Of a stretch of DNA of 64,000 bases, positions 26,419-36,432 are shown one piece after another (the first letter of the stretch is position 1; each line of letters starts with the position of its first letter). This DNA comes from Pseudonocardia humida (lineage in GTDB: Bacteria; Actinomycetota; Actinomycetes; Mycobacteriales; Pseudonocardiaceae): the NCBI RefSeq assembly GCF_023898865.1, contig NZ_JAGSOV010000086.1, positions 1 through 64,000 on the forward strand, in the 5' to 3' direction. Position numbers and translations under genes: made by a program. The notes beneath the pieces are model-generated. The model made no database searches. It was given only the letters and a program-made list of their open reading frames with translations, and had not been told where the DNA came from.

Positions 26419-27068
26419 CGCAGCAGCCCGGCCATGTCGCGGGTGGCCCGCAGCGTGCCGCGGACGGACCCGGACACCTTCGACCGTCCACCGGCCCTGG
26501 CCCGGTAGGCGACCGGGGTCTCGGCGATCCGCCACCCCGCCGCGCCCGCCCGCAGCAGCAGTTCGAGCGGGTAGCCGAAGGCGCGGTCGAGCACGCCCAG
26601 CTCGACCAGGGCCCGCCGGCCGGCCACTCGGATGGGGGCGATGTCGTGCACCGGCAGCCCGCGGCGGCGCAGCAGGGCCGCGAGGGCGGCGTTGCCCGCC
26701 CTCGCGTGCCACGGCCAGACCCCGGCCGAGACGGGCACCCGCCGCCCGACGGCCAGGTCGGCGCGGCCGTCGGCGACCGCGGCGGCCATGGCGGGCAGGG
26801 CGGCGGCGTCCAGCGAGCCGTCGCCGTCCAGGACCGCGACGAGCTCGGTCGTGGCCGCCATCAGTCCGGTGTGGACGGCCGCGCCGTAGCCGCGGCGCGG
26901 CTCCCGGACGACCTGGGCGCCCGCCGCGCGGGCGACCCCGGCGGTGTCGTCGGTGGAGCCGTTGTCGACGACCAGGACCGGCCATCCGACGGGCAGGGCG
27001 GCGAGGGTCGCGGGCAGCGCGTCGGCCTCGTCGAGGCACGGCAGGACGATCAGTGGGGGGTTGTCCAT
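26415..27068 (-). CDS. GT2-type glycosyltransferase, polyprenyl-phosphate sugar synthase-like
   Basis: A 217-residue family 2 glycosyltransferase. LIVLPCLDEADALPATL is the start of the GT-A fold, VLVVDNGSTDDT the nucleotide-binding part, and AVLDGDGS the DxD-type metal motif. The length fits dolichol/polyprenyl-phosphate mannose or glucose synthases without a membrane tail. It could make the lipid-linked sugar used by the GT-C protein at 21951. The gene starts 48 bp after the epimerase stop. Confidence 0.87.
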   Translation of the reverse strand: MDNPPLIVLPCLDEADALPATLAALPVGWPVLVVDNGSTDDTAGVARAAGAQVVREPRRGYGAAVHTGLMAATTELVAVLDGDGSLDAAALPAMAAAVADGRADLAVGRRVPVSAGVWPWHARAGNAALAALLRRRGLPVHDIAPIRVAGRRALVELGVLDRAFGYPLELLLRAGAAGWRIAETPVAYRARAGGRSKVSGSVRGTLRATRDMAGLLR

Positions 27069-27115
27069 GCCGTCGATCCTCGGCCGCGACCGGCCCGGAC
27101 GGCGGTGCCGCGGGC

Positions 27116-28192
27116 TTACCGAACTCTGACGTTCGACCCGGCGGCGGGCGCCCGCAGCGGGTCGGTCGAGAACCGGCGCATCCCGGCGGCGAACCCGGTG
27201 GTGGCCCGGAAGCCGAGCAGCTCGGCGGCGCGCGACGGATCGGCCACGACGTGCCGGACGTCGCCGGGGCGGGCGCCGCCGACCACGACCGGCTCCGGCC
27301 CGCCGCTCGCCGCGGCGAGCTCGCGGGCCAGGTCGCCGACGGTGTGCGGCTCGCCGGAGCAGACGTTGACCGCGGTGAGCGCCCCGGCCGGCGGATCGGT
27401 GGCCAGCGCGCGGGCGTTCGCCACGGCGACGTCGGTGACGTGCACGAAGTCGCGGCGCTGCCGGCCGTCCTCCAGCAGCCGCGGCGGCTCCCCCCGCTCC
27501 AGGGCGGACCGGAAGATCGACGCCACCCCGGCGTAGGGGGTGTCGCGGGGCATCCGCGGCCCGTAGACGTTGTGGTAGCGCAGCGACCAGGCCGTGCCGC
27601 CGGTCTGGCGGGCCCAGGCCGCGGCCAGGAACTCCTGCGCGGCCTTGGTCGCGGCGTAGGTGCTGCGCGGGTCGATCGGGGCGTCCTCGCCGACCAGCCC
27701 CGGGACGAGCTCGCCGCGGCAGGTCGGGCAGCGGGGCTCGAAGCGGCCGGCGTCGAGGTCGGTCGCCGCCCGCGGCCCGGGTCGTACCGGCCCGTGCTCG
27801 GGGCAGTGGTAGCGGCCCTCGCCGTAGACCACCATCGACCCGGCCAGCACCAGCCGGCGCACCCCGGCGGCGTGCATGCCGGCCAGCAGGACCGCGGTGC
27901 CGAGGTCGTTGTGCGTGGCGTAGTCCGGCGCGTCGGCGGGGTCGAGGCCGTGGCCGACCATCGCGGCGTGGTGGCACACCGCGTCCACGCCCCGCAGCAG
28001 CCGGGCCAGCAGGTCGGCGTCGCGCACGTCGCCCCGGACCAGCTCGTGGCCGAGCACCGGTTCCGCCGGGTCCGCGCCGTGCGCCTGCGGCAGCAGCGCG
28101 TCGAGCAGCACGACCTGGTGGCCGTCGGCGAGCAGCCGGTCGGCGACGTGGGAGCCGATGAACCCGGCTCCGCCGGTGATCAGAATGCGCAC
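27116..28192 (-). CDS. NAD-dependent sugar epimerase with zinc-knuckle-like insertion
   Basis: A 358-residue extended short-chain dehydrogenase. GGAGFIG (7-13) is the NAD motif and Y179-x3-K183 the catalytic pair. Between them an insertion of about 30 residues carries C130-x2-H133 and C155-x2-C158, a possible zinc site absent from typical GalE-like enzymes. It should interconvert a nucleotide sugar. It is the first gene of the minus-strand glycan operon. Confidence 0.87.
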   Translation of the reverse strand: MRILITGGAGFIGSHVADRLLADGHQVVLLDALLPQAHGADPAEPVLGHELVRGDVRDADLLARLLRGVDAVCHHAAMVGHGLDPADAPDYATHNDLGTAVLLAGMHAAGVRRLVLAGSMVVYGEGRYHCPEHGPVRPGPRAATDLDAGRFEPRCPTCRGELVPGLVGEDAPIDPRSTYAATKAAQEFLAAAWARQTGGTAWSLRYHNVYGPRMPRDTPYAGVASIFRSALERGEPPRLLEDGRQRRDFVHVTDVAVANARALATDPPAGALTAVNVCSGEPHTVGDLARELAAASGGPEPVVVGGARPGDVRHVVADPSRAAELLGFRATTGFAAGMRRFSTDPLRAPAAGSNVRVR

Positions 28193-28270
28193 GGGGCCAC
28201 GCTATGGCCGCGGAGGCGGTGCGGATCTGTCCGTTCGCGGACGTCTCGCCGGCGCGGATCCGGAGGGTCG

Positions 28271-28774
28271 TCAGGGGCGCTGGGCCTGGTCGTCGGGTGG
28301 CTGCGTCGCGTACCACCGCTCGATCAGGGCGGGGAGCTCGGCGAGCATGTAGGCGTAGAAGTCGCGCATCCGGCGCAGGCGTGCCGCGGCGGGGCCGTCG
28401 CTCGGGACGGTGCTCAGGCCGGCGTCGGCGATCTCCCGCATCAGGCCGATCATGGCGTTCTTGCTCGTCATGAGGGTGGCCCAGGCATCGGGGCGCATCC
28501 GGTAGTGGTCGCGGCGGCTCGACGGCGCGGGCACCTGCTCGATCAGCCCGACGGTGCGCAGCATGGTGATCGCGCCGGAGATCGAGCCCGCGCTCGCGCC
28601 GAGTTGGCGTCCCAGCTCGCCGGCGGTGACCGACTCGCGGTCGCTGAACAGGAAGGCGGCCAGCGTCCGGGCGATCATGCGCTGCATCCCGGCCTGGGTC
28701 AGCGCCAGGGCCAGGTGCTCGCCCGCCTCGGGCAGGCCGGTCGCAGCCTGCGGGGAGTCGCTCGGGGTCGCCAT
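28271..28774 (-). CDS. MarR/GbsR-like transcriptional regulator
   Basis: A 167-residue winged-helix protein. The recognition region is TAGELGRQLGASAGSISGAITMLRTVGLIEQV, followed by the wing RRDHYRMRPDAW. It is divergent from two glycosyltransferase genes and very likely regulates them through the palindrome in between. Such pairs often respond to an antibiotic or plant phenolic that the transferase modifies; that is inference. Confidence 0.85.
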   Translation of the reverse strand: MATPSDSPQAATGLPEAGEHLALALTQAGMQRMIARTLAAFLFSDRESVTAGELGRQLGASAGSISGAITMLRTVGLIEQVPAPSSRRDHYRMRPDAWATLMTSKNAMIGLMREIADAGLSTVPSDGPAAARLRRMRDFYAYMLAELPALIERWYATQPPDDQAQRP

Positions 28775-28793
28775 CCTTCGCCGCCTCCAAATG

Positions 28794-28809
28794 TTCAGAA
28801 TTCTCTGAA
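28794..28809. promoter_or_regulatory. Operator-like palindrome TTCAGA-4-TCTGAA
   Basis: Perfect 6-bp arms (28794-28799 and 28804-28809) surround ATTC. It lies 20 bp from the MarR-like start and about 100 bp from the glycosyltransferase start. The size and position fit a MarR-family site controlling both genes. Confidence 0.5.
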
Positions 28810-28910
28810 GGCATGCTAGCTTCAGTCGTCCCACTCCGCAGCGACGGAGTGGGTGGGGAGCCGGGAAGCCTGGTCGGCACGACCGTTCGCCGCTGCCCTG
28901 GAGGCTCGGA

Positions 28911-30191
28911 GTGAAAGTCCTGATCATGACGTTCGGCACCCGTGGCGACGTCCAGCCGTTCGTGGCGCTGGCTCGTGAACTGCGGGGGCGGGGGCACGAG
29001 CCGGTGCTGGCCGCACCGCGGCGGTTCGCCGGACTCGCCGCGGAGCACGGCGTGGCGCTGGCCCCGGTGGACGACGGCCCGCTGCGGTCGATGGACGCCG
29101 CGCGCGGGGACGGGGGCGCGATGAGCGGCGGCCTCCGGGCGAGGCTCGCGCTTGCCCGGTCCATGCCCGCGGCGTTCGCCCGCATCTTCGACGACGCCAC
29201 CGCCATCGCGACGACCGGTCCCGGCGCCGGCGCCGGCGTGGTGGTGCACAACGGGCAGATCATGGCCGCGCCGCACCTGGCCGAGCTGCTCGGGGTTCCC
29301 GCCGTGCTCGCCCTCACCCTGCCGATGTACGTGCCGACCAGGGAGTTCCCCTGGCCAGGGCTGTCCCTGCCGGTCGGGCTGCCCGGGGTGCTGAACCGGG
29401 CGTCGTTCCGCGGTATGAAGGCCCCCGAGGTGATGTTCGGCCGGGTGGTGGACCGGTGGCGCGAGCAGGCGCTGGGGCTGGCGCGCCGGCGCGGCCGCCA
29501 CGATCCGCTGCGCACCCCGCAGGGGCGGCCGGCGCCGGTGCTGAACGCGGTCAGCCGGCACGTGGTGCGCCCGCCGGCCGACTGGCCGCCGAGCGTGACC
29601 ACCACCGGCTACTGGTTCCTGCCCGCCGCCACCGACCTGCCGGCCGAGCTCGCCGCCTTCCTCGCCGCCGGCGAACCGCCGGTCCTGGTCGGGTTCGGCA
29701 GCATGGCCGGCCCGGACCCGGCCGGCACGGCCGCCGTCGTGCTGGCCGCGGTCGCCGGGCTGGGCGTGCGCGCGATCCTGGCGACCGGCTGGGGCGGGCT
29801 GCGACCCGACCGACTGCCTGAGGGGGTCATCGCGGTCGAGCAGGTGCCCCACGACCTGCTGCTCCCGCACGTTGCCGCGGTGGTGCACCACGGCGGGGCC
29901 GGAACCACCGGCGCCGCCGCGGCCGCCGGGCGCCCGCAGGTGATCTGCCCGTTCGTGGCCGACCAGCCGTTCTGGGGCCGGCGCATGCACGACCTCGGCG
30001 TGGCCCCGCCGCCGGTCCCGCAGCGGCGGCTGAGCGCCGAGCGGCTCGCCGCCGCCCTCCGCCTCGCCCTGTCCGACACCGCGGTCGGCGCGGCGGCCAC
30101 CGAGCTCGGGCACCGGATCCGTGAGGAGGACGGCGTGGGCGCCGCCGTGACGCAGCTGGAACGGCTCGTCCCCGACGGGGCGAGCCGGTGA
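28911..30191 (+). CDS. UGT-type (GT1) glycosyltransferase, first of tandem pair
   Basis: A 426-residue GT-B enzyme. The N-terminal MTFGTRGDVQPFVALA and C-terminal HHGGAGTTGAAAAAGRPQ/FVADQPFWGRRM are the signature of the UDP-glucose:sterol/macrolide glycosyltransferase branch. It transfers a sugar from a nucleotide sugar to a small lipophilic acceptor in the cytoplasm. Start is GTG 28911 with CTGGAGG upstream. It is divergent from the MarR-like regulator. Confidence 0.9.
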   Translation: MKVLIMTFGTRGDVQPFVALARELRGRGHEPVLAAPRRFAGLAAEHGVALAPVDDGPLRSMDAARGDGGAMSGGLRARLALARSMPAAFARIFDDATAIATTGPGAGAGVVVHNGQIMAAPHLAELLGVPAVLALTLPMYVPTREFPWPGLSLPVGLPGVLNRASFRGMKAPEVMFGRVVDRWREQALGLARRRGRHDPLRTPQGRPAPVLNAVSRHVVRPPADWPPSVTTTGYWFLPAATDLPAELAAFLAAGEPPVLVGFGSMAGPDPAGTAAVVLAAVAGLGVRAILATGWGGLRPDRLPEGVIAVEQVPHDLLLPHVAAVVHHGGAGTTGAAAAAGRPQVICPFVADQPFWGRRMHDLGVAPPPVPQRRLSAERLAAALRLALSDTAVGAAATELGHRIREEDGVGAAVTQLERLVPDGASR

Positions 30192-30276
30192 ACCCGCCCG
30201 GCCGTGCTCGGGCGGAACGACGACCACCTCTCGGCCCCGTCACCGGCGGAGCCCGACCGACCGACGGAGGTCCGCG

Positions 30277-31485
30277 ATGCGGATGATGTTCATGACCGCG
30301 GGCAGCCGGGGCGACGTCGACCCGTTCATCGCGCTCGCCCGGCGGGCGCAGTCGGCCGGGCACGAGGTCCGGGTGGCGGTGACGGGCGACTTCGTCGGCC
30401 ACGTCCAGGCCGCCGGACTGGACGTGGCCGGCCTGGACGGCGACTACTCCGCGCTCGTCGGGGCGCAAGGGGCGTCGGCGTGGGCGGCGATGCGGTCCTT
30501 CCGCACGGTGATCCGGCCGATGATGGCCGGGTTCCTGCGGTCGGCCGCCGACGCCGCGCTGAGCTACCGGCCCGACGTGCTGGTGCACCACCCGAAGGTG
30601 CTCTCGGCGCCGCTCGCGGCCGCCCGGCTCGGGATCCCGCACGTGCTCGTCGAGATCGTCCCGACCATCACCCCGACCCGGCAGTTCCCGGCCGCCGGCG
30701 TCACCGGTCGCGACCTCGGCCGGCTCAACCCGCTCACCTACCGCTTCGTGGCCGGCGCCGGCGCGATGTTCGCCGGACCCCTGCGGGAGATCCGCGCCGA
30801 TCTCGGGCTACCGGTCCGGGGTGAGGTCCCCGGACCGGCGCTGACGCTGGTCCCGGTGAGCCCGACCCTGCTGCCCCGACCCGGGGACTGGCCGGGCACC
30901 ACGCAGATCACCGGCGCCTGGCTCGAGCCGGTGGGCGCCGGGAGCGCGGTCCTGGACGCCGATCTCGACGCGTTCCTCGGGTCCGGTGAGGTCGTCTACG
31001 CGGGATTCGGCTCGATGGCGCTCGGCGACGCCTCGGCGCGAGGCGCCGCGGTGGCCGCCGCGGTCCGCGCATCGGGGCGCCGGCTCCTGGCCGTCACCGG
31101 CTGGGGCGGTCTGCGGGTCCCGCCCGACCTGGTGGGCGAGGACGTGCTGGTGCGCGAGGCGGTGCCGCACGCCGAGGTGCTGGAGCGCTGCGTGGCCGCG
31201 GTGCACCACGGCGGGGCCGGGACGGTGCACGCCGCGGTGCGCGCGGGCGTCGTGTCGGTGTGCGTGCCCTTCCTGGCCGACCAGCCGTTCTGGGGCGCGT
31301 TGCTGCACCGGCGCGGCTTCAGCGCCGCTCCCGTGCCCGTCCGCCGGCTCACCGCCGCCCGCCTCGGCACCGCGCTCGGCACGCTGCCCGATCCCGCGGC
31401 GGTGCGCGCCGCCGCACGGGCGATGGCGGCCGAGGACGGGTGCGGCACCGCGCTCGCCGCCCTGGAGCAACGAGTGGGGCGGTAG
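30277..31485 (+). CDS. UGT-type (GT1) glycosyltransferase, second of tandem pair
   Basis: A 402-residue paralogue of the preceding gene. It opens MFMTAGSRGDVDPFIALA and carries HHGGAGTVHAAVRAGVV and FLADQPFWGALL. The two share order and motifs throughout but have diverged well, so they probably act on different acceptors or positions. The 85-bp gap has a GGAGG ribosome site and no terminator, so co-transcription is likely. Confidence 0.9.
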   Translation: MRMMFMTAGSRGDVDPFIALARRAQSAGHEVRVAVTGDFVGHVQAAGLDVAGLDGDYSALVGAQGASAWAAMRSFRTVIRPMMAGFLRSAADAALSYRPDVLVHHPKVLSAPLAAARLGIPHVLVEIVPTITPTRQFPAAGVTGRDLGRLNPLTYRFVAGAGAMFAGPLREIRADLGLPVRGEVPGPALTLVPVSPTLLPRPGDWPGTTQITGAWLEPVGAGSAVLDADLDAFLGSGEVVYAGFGSMALGDASARGAAVAAAVRASGRRLLAVTGWGGLRVPPDLVGEDVLVREAVPHAEVLERCVAAVHHGGAGTVHAAVRAGVVSVCVPFLADQPFWGALLHRRGFSAAPVPVRRLTAARLGTALGTLPDPAAVRAAARAMAAEDGCGTALAALEQRVGR

Positions 31486-31579
31486 CCGAACGGTTCCGAC
31501 CGGACTCCCCACCGACGCGTCGAGGGCGAGGCGGGGTTCGCCTCCGCCCCGGCGGCGGCCGCGCGTCGCGGGCCGCCGG

Positions 31580-32218
31580 TCAGTCGGCCATCCACGTGCT
31601 CTTGAGCCGGAGCGCGCGGTCGACGGCCGCGAGGGCCCCGGCGGCGGGCAGGGCGAACTGCGCCCACCCGGGCAGCTGGACCGGCGAGGTGAACGTGCCG
31701 AGGTGCGCGGCGACGACCTCGATCCGGGTGATCTGCTCCACGGCCACCGACAACGTGACCGCGAGTCCCACCAGCAGCACGACGAGGCCCACGGCGCCGA
31801 TGACCGCGCTCGTGCGGGGGAACCGCCGGTCGAACCGGGCCCGCAGACCCTCCGCGGAACGCGGGTGCGGGCTCAGCACCTGTTCGCGGCCGTCGTCACC
31901 GACGTAGTGCATGCGCTTGACCCCGTACAGGCTGGTGGCCACCTCGATGACGCCGCCGGGTACCGGGAACGTCACCGGGAGGTTGGCGACGTGCACCTGG
32001 CGGCCGTCACGGTAGAGCGCGGCGGGCCGCTTGCTGGACGAGCTGTCCCGCCCGTGGCGGACGTCGACCGCGAAGAGGTGGCGCCCGGACGGGGCGGCGA
32101 GTTCGAGGGCGAACAGCGAGCGCGAGAACAGCTGCCAGAGGCGGTACCGCGGCAGCGCGCTCCCGTCGCCGGGCTTGACCTTCGACAGCTGCCGGCGCCG
32201 CTTGTACTTCGTGAACAC
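31580..32218 (-). CDS. Unknown protein with two C-terminal membrane helices
   Basis: A 212-residue protein. The N-terminal half (about 1-135) is soluble and beta-rich, with a basic start [12 protein letters not shown]. Two helices follow (about 138-160 and 185-203). I recognise no family. It is 70 bp upstream of the stop of the S9 peptidase gene that precedes it on the minus strand and could be its distal partner. Confidence 0.6.
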   Translation of the reverse strand: MFTKYKRRRQLSKVKPGDGSALPRYRLWQLFSRSLFALELAAPSGRHLFAVDVRHGRDSSSSKRPAALYRDGRQVHVANLPVTFPVPGGVIEVATSLYGVKRMHYVGDDGREQVLSPHPRSAEGLRARFDRRFPRTSAVIGAVGLVVLLVGLAVTLSVAVEQITRIEVVAAHLGTFTSPVQLPGWAQFALPAAGALAAVDRALRLKSTWMAD

Positions 32219-32288
32219 GGTTCTCCTTCAGGGGGCGCGGCGGGCGATGCGCCGGTCGTGGAACTGCGCCGGCTCCGCCTGGCGGCCG

Positions 32289-34211
32289 TCACGCCCGGCG
32301 CCCGCCGAGGTGCTCGGCCAGGTGCCGTTCGATCGCCCGGAACAGCGCGACCTGGTTCTCCGGGTTCTCGAAGCCGTGGCCCTCGTCCTCGGCGACGATG
32401 TACTCGACCGGCACCCCGCGCTCGCGGAGCGGGGCGACGATGTTGTCGGACTCGGCCTGCACGACGCGGACGTCGTTGGCGCCCTGGGCCACGAGCAGCG
32501 GGGTGCGGATCCGGTCGACCATGGTGATCGGGGAGCGGCGCCGCATGTCGGCCAGCTGGGCGGGGTCGTCGGGGTCGCCGACGTAGGCGATCCAGTTGTT
32601 GGTCATGTTCGCGCGGACGAACGGTGGCAGCGTGGCCAGGAAGTTCGCCAGGTCGGAGATGCCGACGTAGTCGACGGCGGCGGCGAACCGGTCCGGGGTG
32701 ACGGTCACGCCGACGAGCGCGGCGTAGCCGCCGTAGGAGCCGCCGACGATGGCGATCCGGTCGGGGTCGGCGTAGCCCCGGGCGATCGCCCAGTCGACGG
32801 CGTCGATGAGGTCGTCGTGCATCGCGCCGGCGAACTCACCGATCGCCGCGGTGAGGTGGCGGCGCCCGTAGCCGGTGGAGCCGCGGAAGTTGACCTGGAG
32901 CACGGCGTAGCCGCGGTTGGCCAGGAACTGCACGGCCTTGTTGTAGCCCCAGGTGTCGTGCATCCACGGTCCGCCGTGCACCAGCAGCACCAGCGGCAGG
33001 CCCGCGGGCTCGACGCCGACGGGCAGGGTCAGGAAGCCGTGCAGCGGCAGGCCGTCGCGGGCGGGGAACCCGACCGGGGTCATCGGTGCGAGATCGGCCG
33101 GGTCGGGCTGCGGCCGGCCACCGAACAGCAGGCGGGCCTCGCCGGAGACGTGGTCGTAGAGCCAGGTCGTGCCCGGGTCGCGGTCGTGGACGAACGTGGC
33201 GATCCAGCGCCGCCCGGCCAGGTCCGATTGCACCCAGCCGAGCACGCCGTCGGAGAGCTTCTCCAGGGCGGCCTGGACCTCGGCGAACCGGGGGTCGAGC
33301 GGCACGATGACGGGCCGGTCGCCGGTGAAGCGGGCGGCGATGGGCTCGCCGGTGCGGCGGTCGGCGAAGTAGGTGGGCGGCAGGGTGTCCACCGCCGCGC
33401 TGAGGGTGTCCAGGCTGTGGCCCTCCACGGCGGCGACCACGGTCCGCTCGCCGGTCTCCCGGTCGAGCCGCACCAGCTGCAGGTCGTCGCCGATCAAGCC
33501 GTCCGGGTGCTGGTAGTCGCCGAGCAGCGCGCTGCCGTCGGGCAGGGGCACCAGGAGCATCCCCAACGGGTGCTCCGGACCGCCGACGCGGTGCAGCCGG
33601 CGCCTGGTGCCGGTGTCGGGATCGGCGGCGGAGATCTCGTGGGTGCCGTCCGCGTCCCGCGACAGGAACCAGGTCGCGCGGCCGGTCCGGTCCACGTAGA
33701 ACGTCTCGGTCGGGTCGGTCCGCTCCACGAGCGGGGTGGTCTCGCCGGTGGTGACGTCGATCCGGAACACGTCGACGAACAGCGGGCGGGGGTTCATCCA
33801 GGCGATCACGGTGCCGGGCACCGTGGTCTCCGGGTCGACGGCGAACACGCGCGACCCCGGGTCCAGCGGCGTCAGGTCGACGGCGGGGAGCTGTGGGTCC
33901 GCCAGGTCGACCCGGTAGAGGTGCCAGTCCTCGTCGCCGTCGGTGTCCTGCCGGTAGAGCAGGAAGCGGGGGTCGTCGGTCCAGTAGTAGCCGGTGATCC
34001 CGCGGCGGGTGTCGTGGGTGACCGGGACGGCGGCGTCGTGGTCCTGGTCGATGCCGCGGACCCAGACGTTGCGCCGCCCGCGGTGCGGGGCGAGGTAGGC
34101 GATGCGGGTGCCGTCGGGCGAGATCGAGGGGTCCGCGAACTCCGGATCGGCGAACAGCTCCTCGACGTCGACCAGGTCGGGGATCGGTCTGCGGCTCGCT
34201 GCGGTGGTCAT
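32289..34211 (-). CDS. S9 family (prolyl-oligopeptidase-like) peptidase, copy 1
   Basis: A 640-residue cytoplasmic serine peptidase. An N-terminal beta-propeller (WD40-like, about 20-380) is followed by an alpha/beta-hydrolase domain. The triad is S492 (GGSYGGYAA), D580 (GANDVRV) and H612 (DEGHGF). It should cleave peptides or acyl-peptides. There is no signal peptide. ATG at 34211 has GGAGG 4 bases upstream and a 47-base leader from the dyad promoter at 34259-34289. It is a close tandem paralogue of the next upstream gene. Confidence 0.9.
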   Translation of the reverse strand: MTTAASRRPIPDLVDVEELFADPEFADPSISPDGTRIAYLAPHRGRRNVWVRGIDQDHDAAVPVTHDTRRGITGYYWTDDPRFLLYRQDTDGDEDWHLYRVDLADPQLPAVDLTPLDPGSRVFAVDPETTVPGTVIAWMNPRPLFVDVFRIDVTTGETTPLVERTDPTETFYVDRTGRATWFLSRDADGTHEISAADPDTGTRRRLHRVGGPEHPLGMLLVPLPDGSALLGDYQHPDGLIGDDLQLVRLDRETGERTVVAAVEGHSLDTLSAAVDTLPPTYFADRRTGEPIAARFTGDRPVIVPLDPRFAEVQAALEKLSDGVLGWVQSDLAGRRWIATFVHDRDPGTTWLYDHVSGEARLLFGGRPQPDPADLAPMTPVGFPARDGLPLHGFLTLPVGVEPAGLPLVLLVHGGPWMHDTWGYNKAVQFLANRGYAVLQVNFRGSTGYGRRHLTAAIGEFAGAMHDDLIDAVDWAIARGYADPDRIAIVGGSYGGYAALVGVTVTPDRFAAAVDYVGISDLANFLATLPPFVRANMTNNWIAYVGDPDDPAQLADMRRRSPITMVDRIRTPLLVAQGANDVRVVQAESDNIVAPLRERGVPVEYIVAEDEGHGFENPENQVALFRAIERHLAEHLGGRRA

Positions 34212-34258
34212 CGGTCCTCCGATCGGGTCGGGGCGCGGTCGCCCCGGGCGTGGACCCC

Positions 34259-34289
34259 ACGCAACACCGTGCCGCTGCGGCACACGCAA
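34259..34289 (-). promoter_or_regulatory. Dyad promoter of S9 peptidase copy 1 (19-bp spacer)
   Basis: On the minus strand TTGCGT (34284-34289) and TTGCGT (34259-34264) act as -35 and -10 with exactly 19 bases between them. The spacer holds the dyad GTGCCG-3-CGGCAC (34269-34283). The same arrangement occurs at two further promoters nearby. MerR-family activators use such dyads in long 19-20-bp spacers. Confidence 0.55.
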
Positions 34290-34352
34290 GGGCGGGTGCT
34301 CCCGTTCACAGCGGCGCGCGTGCCCGGCGGGTGGCCTGGGTGCCGGTGGACG

Positions 34353-36281
34353 TCAGGAGTTCTCCTCGGTGCGACGTCCCCCGAGGTGTTCGGCGAAGTG
34401 GCGTTCGATGGCGCGGTAGAGCCGGACGCGGTTCTCCGGGTTGGCGAAGCCGTGGCCCTCGTCCTCGGCGACGAGGTACTCGACCGGGACGCCGCGCTCG
34501 CGCAGTGCGGCGACGATGTTGTCGGACTCGGCCTTGACCACGCGGACGTCGTTGGCGCCCTGGGCGACCAGCAGGGGGGTGGTGATGCGGTCGACCATGG
34601 TGATCGGCGAGCGGGCGAGCATGTCGGCTTCCTGCTCGGGGACCTCCGGGTCACCGAGGTAGCGGTACCAGTTGTTCACGTTCAACGCCCGGGTGAACGG
34701 GGGCAGGGTGCGCAGGAAGTGGGCGAGGTCGGACACGCCGACGTAGTCGACGGCGGCGGCGAAGCGGTCGGGTGTGGTGGTGACGCCGAGGAGCGCGGCG
34801 TAGCCGCCGTAGGAGCCGCCGTAGATGCCGATCCGGCCGGGGTCGGCGTAGCCCCGGGCGACGGCCCAGTCGACGGCGTCGATGAGGTCGTCGTGCATCG
34901 CGCGGGCGAACTCGCCGATCGCGGCGGTGACGTGGCGGCGGCCGTAGCCCAGCGAGCCGCGGAAGTTCACCTGCAGCACCGCGTAGCCCCGGTTGGCCAG
35001 GAACTGCACGTCGCTGCTGTAGCCCCAGCTGTCGTGGTACCACGGGCCGCCGTGCACCAGCAGCACCAGCGGGAGGTTCCGCGCCGCGACGCCGACCGGG
35101 AGGGTGAGGAAGCCGTGCAGGGGCAGCCCGTCGCGGGCGGGGAAACCGACGGGCCGCATGGGGGCCAGCGCGTTCGGGTCCCGGTCCGGGAACGCGCGGA
35201 ACAGCAGCCGGCTCCGCCCGGTGGCGTGGTCGTAGAACCAGGAGGCGCCGGGGTCGCGGTCGTGGCCGAAGGTGGCGATCCAGCGCCGGCCGGACTCGTC
35301 GGAGGACAGGGTGCCCAGCACGCCGTCGGAGAGCTTCGCCAGTTCGGCGTAGACCTCGGCGAAGCCGGGGTCTACGACCTCGATGTGCGGGCGGTCGTCG
35401 ACGAAGCGGGCGGCGAGCACCTTCCCGGTGCGCCGGTCGGTGTAGACGGGGGGTGGCAGCACCCCGGGCAGCATGGCGCCGGAGATCTCGAGGTCGTGGC
35501 CGTCGACGGCGGCGACCACCGTCTCCTCGCCGGTCTCGTGGTCGATGCGGACCAGCCGCAGGTCGTCGCCGCCCTGGTAGGACCCGACGAGCAGCCGCCG
35601 GCCGTCGGCGGTGACCTGCTGGGGATGGACGCCCATCGGGTGTTCGGCGCCGCCGAGGCGGCGCAGCAGCCGCTCTCGCCCGGTGCCCGGGTCGATCGCG
35701 GAGACCTCGACGGCACCGTCCGGGGCGAGCGCGGTCCGGAAGACGGGCTCGCCCCGGCGGTCGGTCAGCACGGCGGCGGTCGGGTCGTCCTGCTCCCGGT
35801 GCAGGGTCGTCCCGCCGGTGGCGACCTCGACCCGGAACACGTCGAAGAACGTCGGGCGCCGGTTCATCGTGACCAGCACGTCGCCCGGCGCCGACGGCAG
35901 CGGTTCCACGCCCACCACGCGCGCCCCCGGGCCCATCGGGGTGAGGTCGACGGCGGGCGCGTCGGGGGCGTCGAGGTCGACCCGGTGGAGGTGCCAGTCC
36001 TCGTCGCCGTCGGTGTCCTGCAGGTAGAGCAGCCAGCGGGGGTCGTCGGTCCAGTGGTACGTGGTGATGCCGCGGCGGGCGTCGTGGGTGACCGGGACGG
36101 CGTCGTCGTGGTCCTCGTCGACCCCGCGGACCCAGATGTTGCGCCGTCCCCGGTGCGGGGCGAGGTAGGCGATCCGGGTGCCGTCGGGGGAGAGCGACGG
36201 GTTGGAGAACCGCGGGTCGGCGAAGAACTCCTCGACGTCGATCATCTCCGGCGTCGGTGCGTGCGGCGGGGCGGCGGTCAT
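34353..36281 (-). CDS. S9 family (prolyl-oligopeptidase-like) peptidase, copy 2
   Basis: A 642-residue paralogue of copy 1 with the same two-domain build. The triad is S490 (GGSYGGYAA), D578 (GANDVRV) and H610 (DEGHGF). Long stretches of the catalytic domain are identical to copy 1, while the propeller has diverged, so the copies probably differ in substrate size or class. ATG at 36281 lies 6 bases after the -10 box of its own dyad promoter, so its message is probably leaderless. Confidence 0.9.
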   Translation of the reverse strand: MTAAPPHAPTPEMIDVEEFFADPRFSNPSLSPDGTRIAYLAPHRGRRNIWVRGVDEDHDDAVPVTHDARRGITTYHWTDDPRWLLYLQDTDGDEDWHLHRVDLDAPDAPAVDLTPMGPGARVVGVEPLPSAPGDVLVTMNRRPTFFDVFRVEVATGGTTLHREQDDPTAAVLTDRRGEPVFRTALAPDGAVEVSAIDPGTGRERLLRRLGGAEHPMGVHPQQVTADGRRLLVGSYQGGDDLRLVRIDHETGEETVVAAVDGHDLEISGAMLPGVLPPPVYTDRRTGKVLAARFVDDRPHIEVVDPGFAEVYAELAKLSDGVLGTLSSDESGRRWIATFGHDRDPGASWFYDHATGRSRLLFRAFPDRDPNALAPMRPVGFPARDGLPLHGFLTLPVGVAARNLPLVLLVHGGPWYHDSWGYSSDVQFLANRGYAVLQVNFRGSLGYGRRHVTAAIGEFARAMHDDLIDAVDWAVARGYADPGRIGIYGGSYGGYAALLGVTTTPDRFAAAVDYVGVSDLAHFLRTLPPFTRALNVNNWYRYLGDPEVPEQEADMLARSPITMVDRITTPLLVAQGANDVRVVKAESDNIVAALRERGVPVEYLVAEDEGHGFANPENRVRLYRAIERHFAEHLGGRRTEENS

Positions 36282-36287
36282 GGGTCC

Positions 36288-36318
36288 ACCCCACACCGTG
36301 CCGTCGCGGCACGGTCAA
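36288..36318 (-). promoter_or_regulatory. Dyad promoter of S9 peptidase copy 2 (19-bp spacer, leaderless)
   Basis: On the minus strand TTGACC (36313-36318) and TGGGGT (36288-36293) are 19 bases apart. The perfect dyad ACCGTGCCG (36295-36303) and its complement (36307-36315) fill the spacer and touch the -35. The ATG follows 6 bases after the -10. Confidence 0.6.
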
Positions 36319-36432
36319 GCAGACGCGGGAGCGTCGGGACCGGTCAGGAGCCGCGGCGACTTGAGGGTGCCGCGGGGGCATGGTGTCCGCTCGGAGGCGC
36401 AGCAACCGATCCGAGTCGAGAGGAACCTCCCG

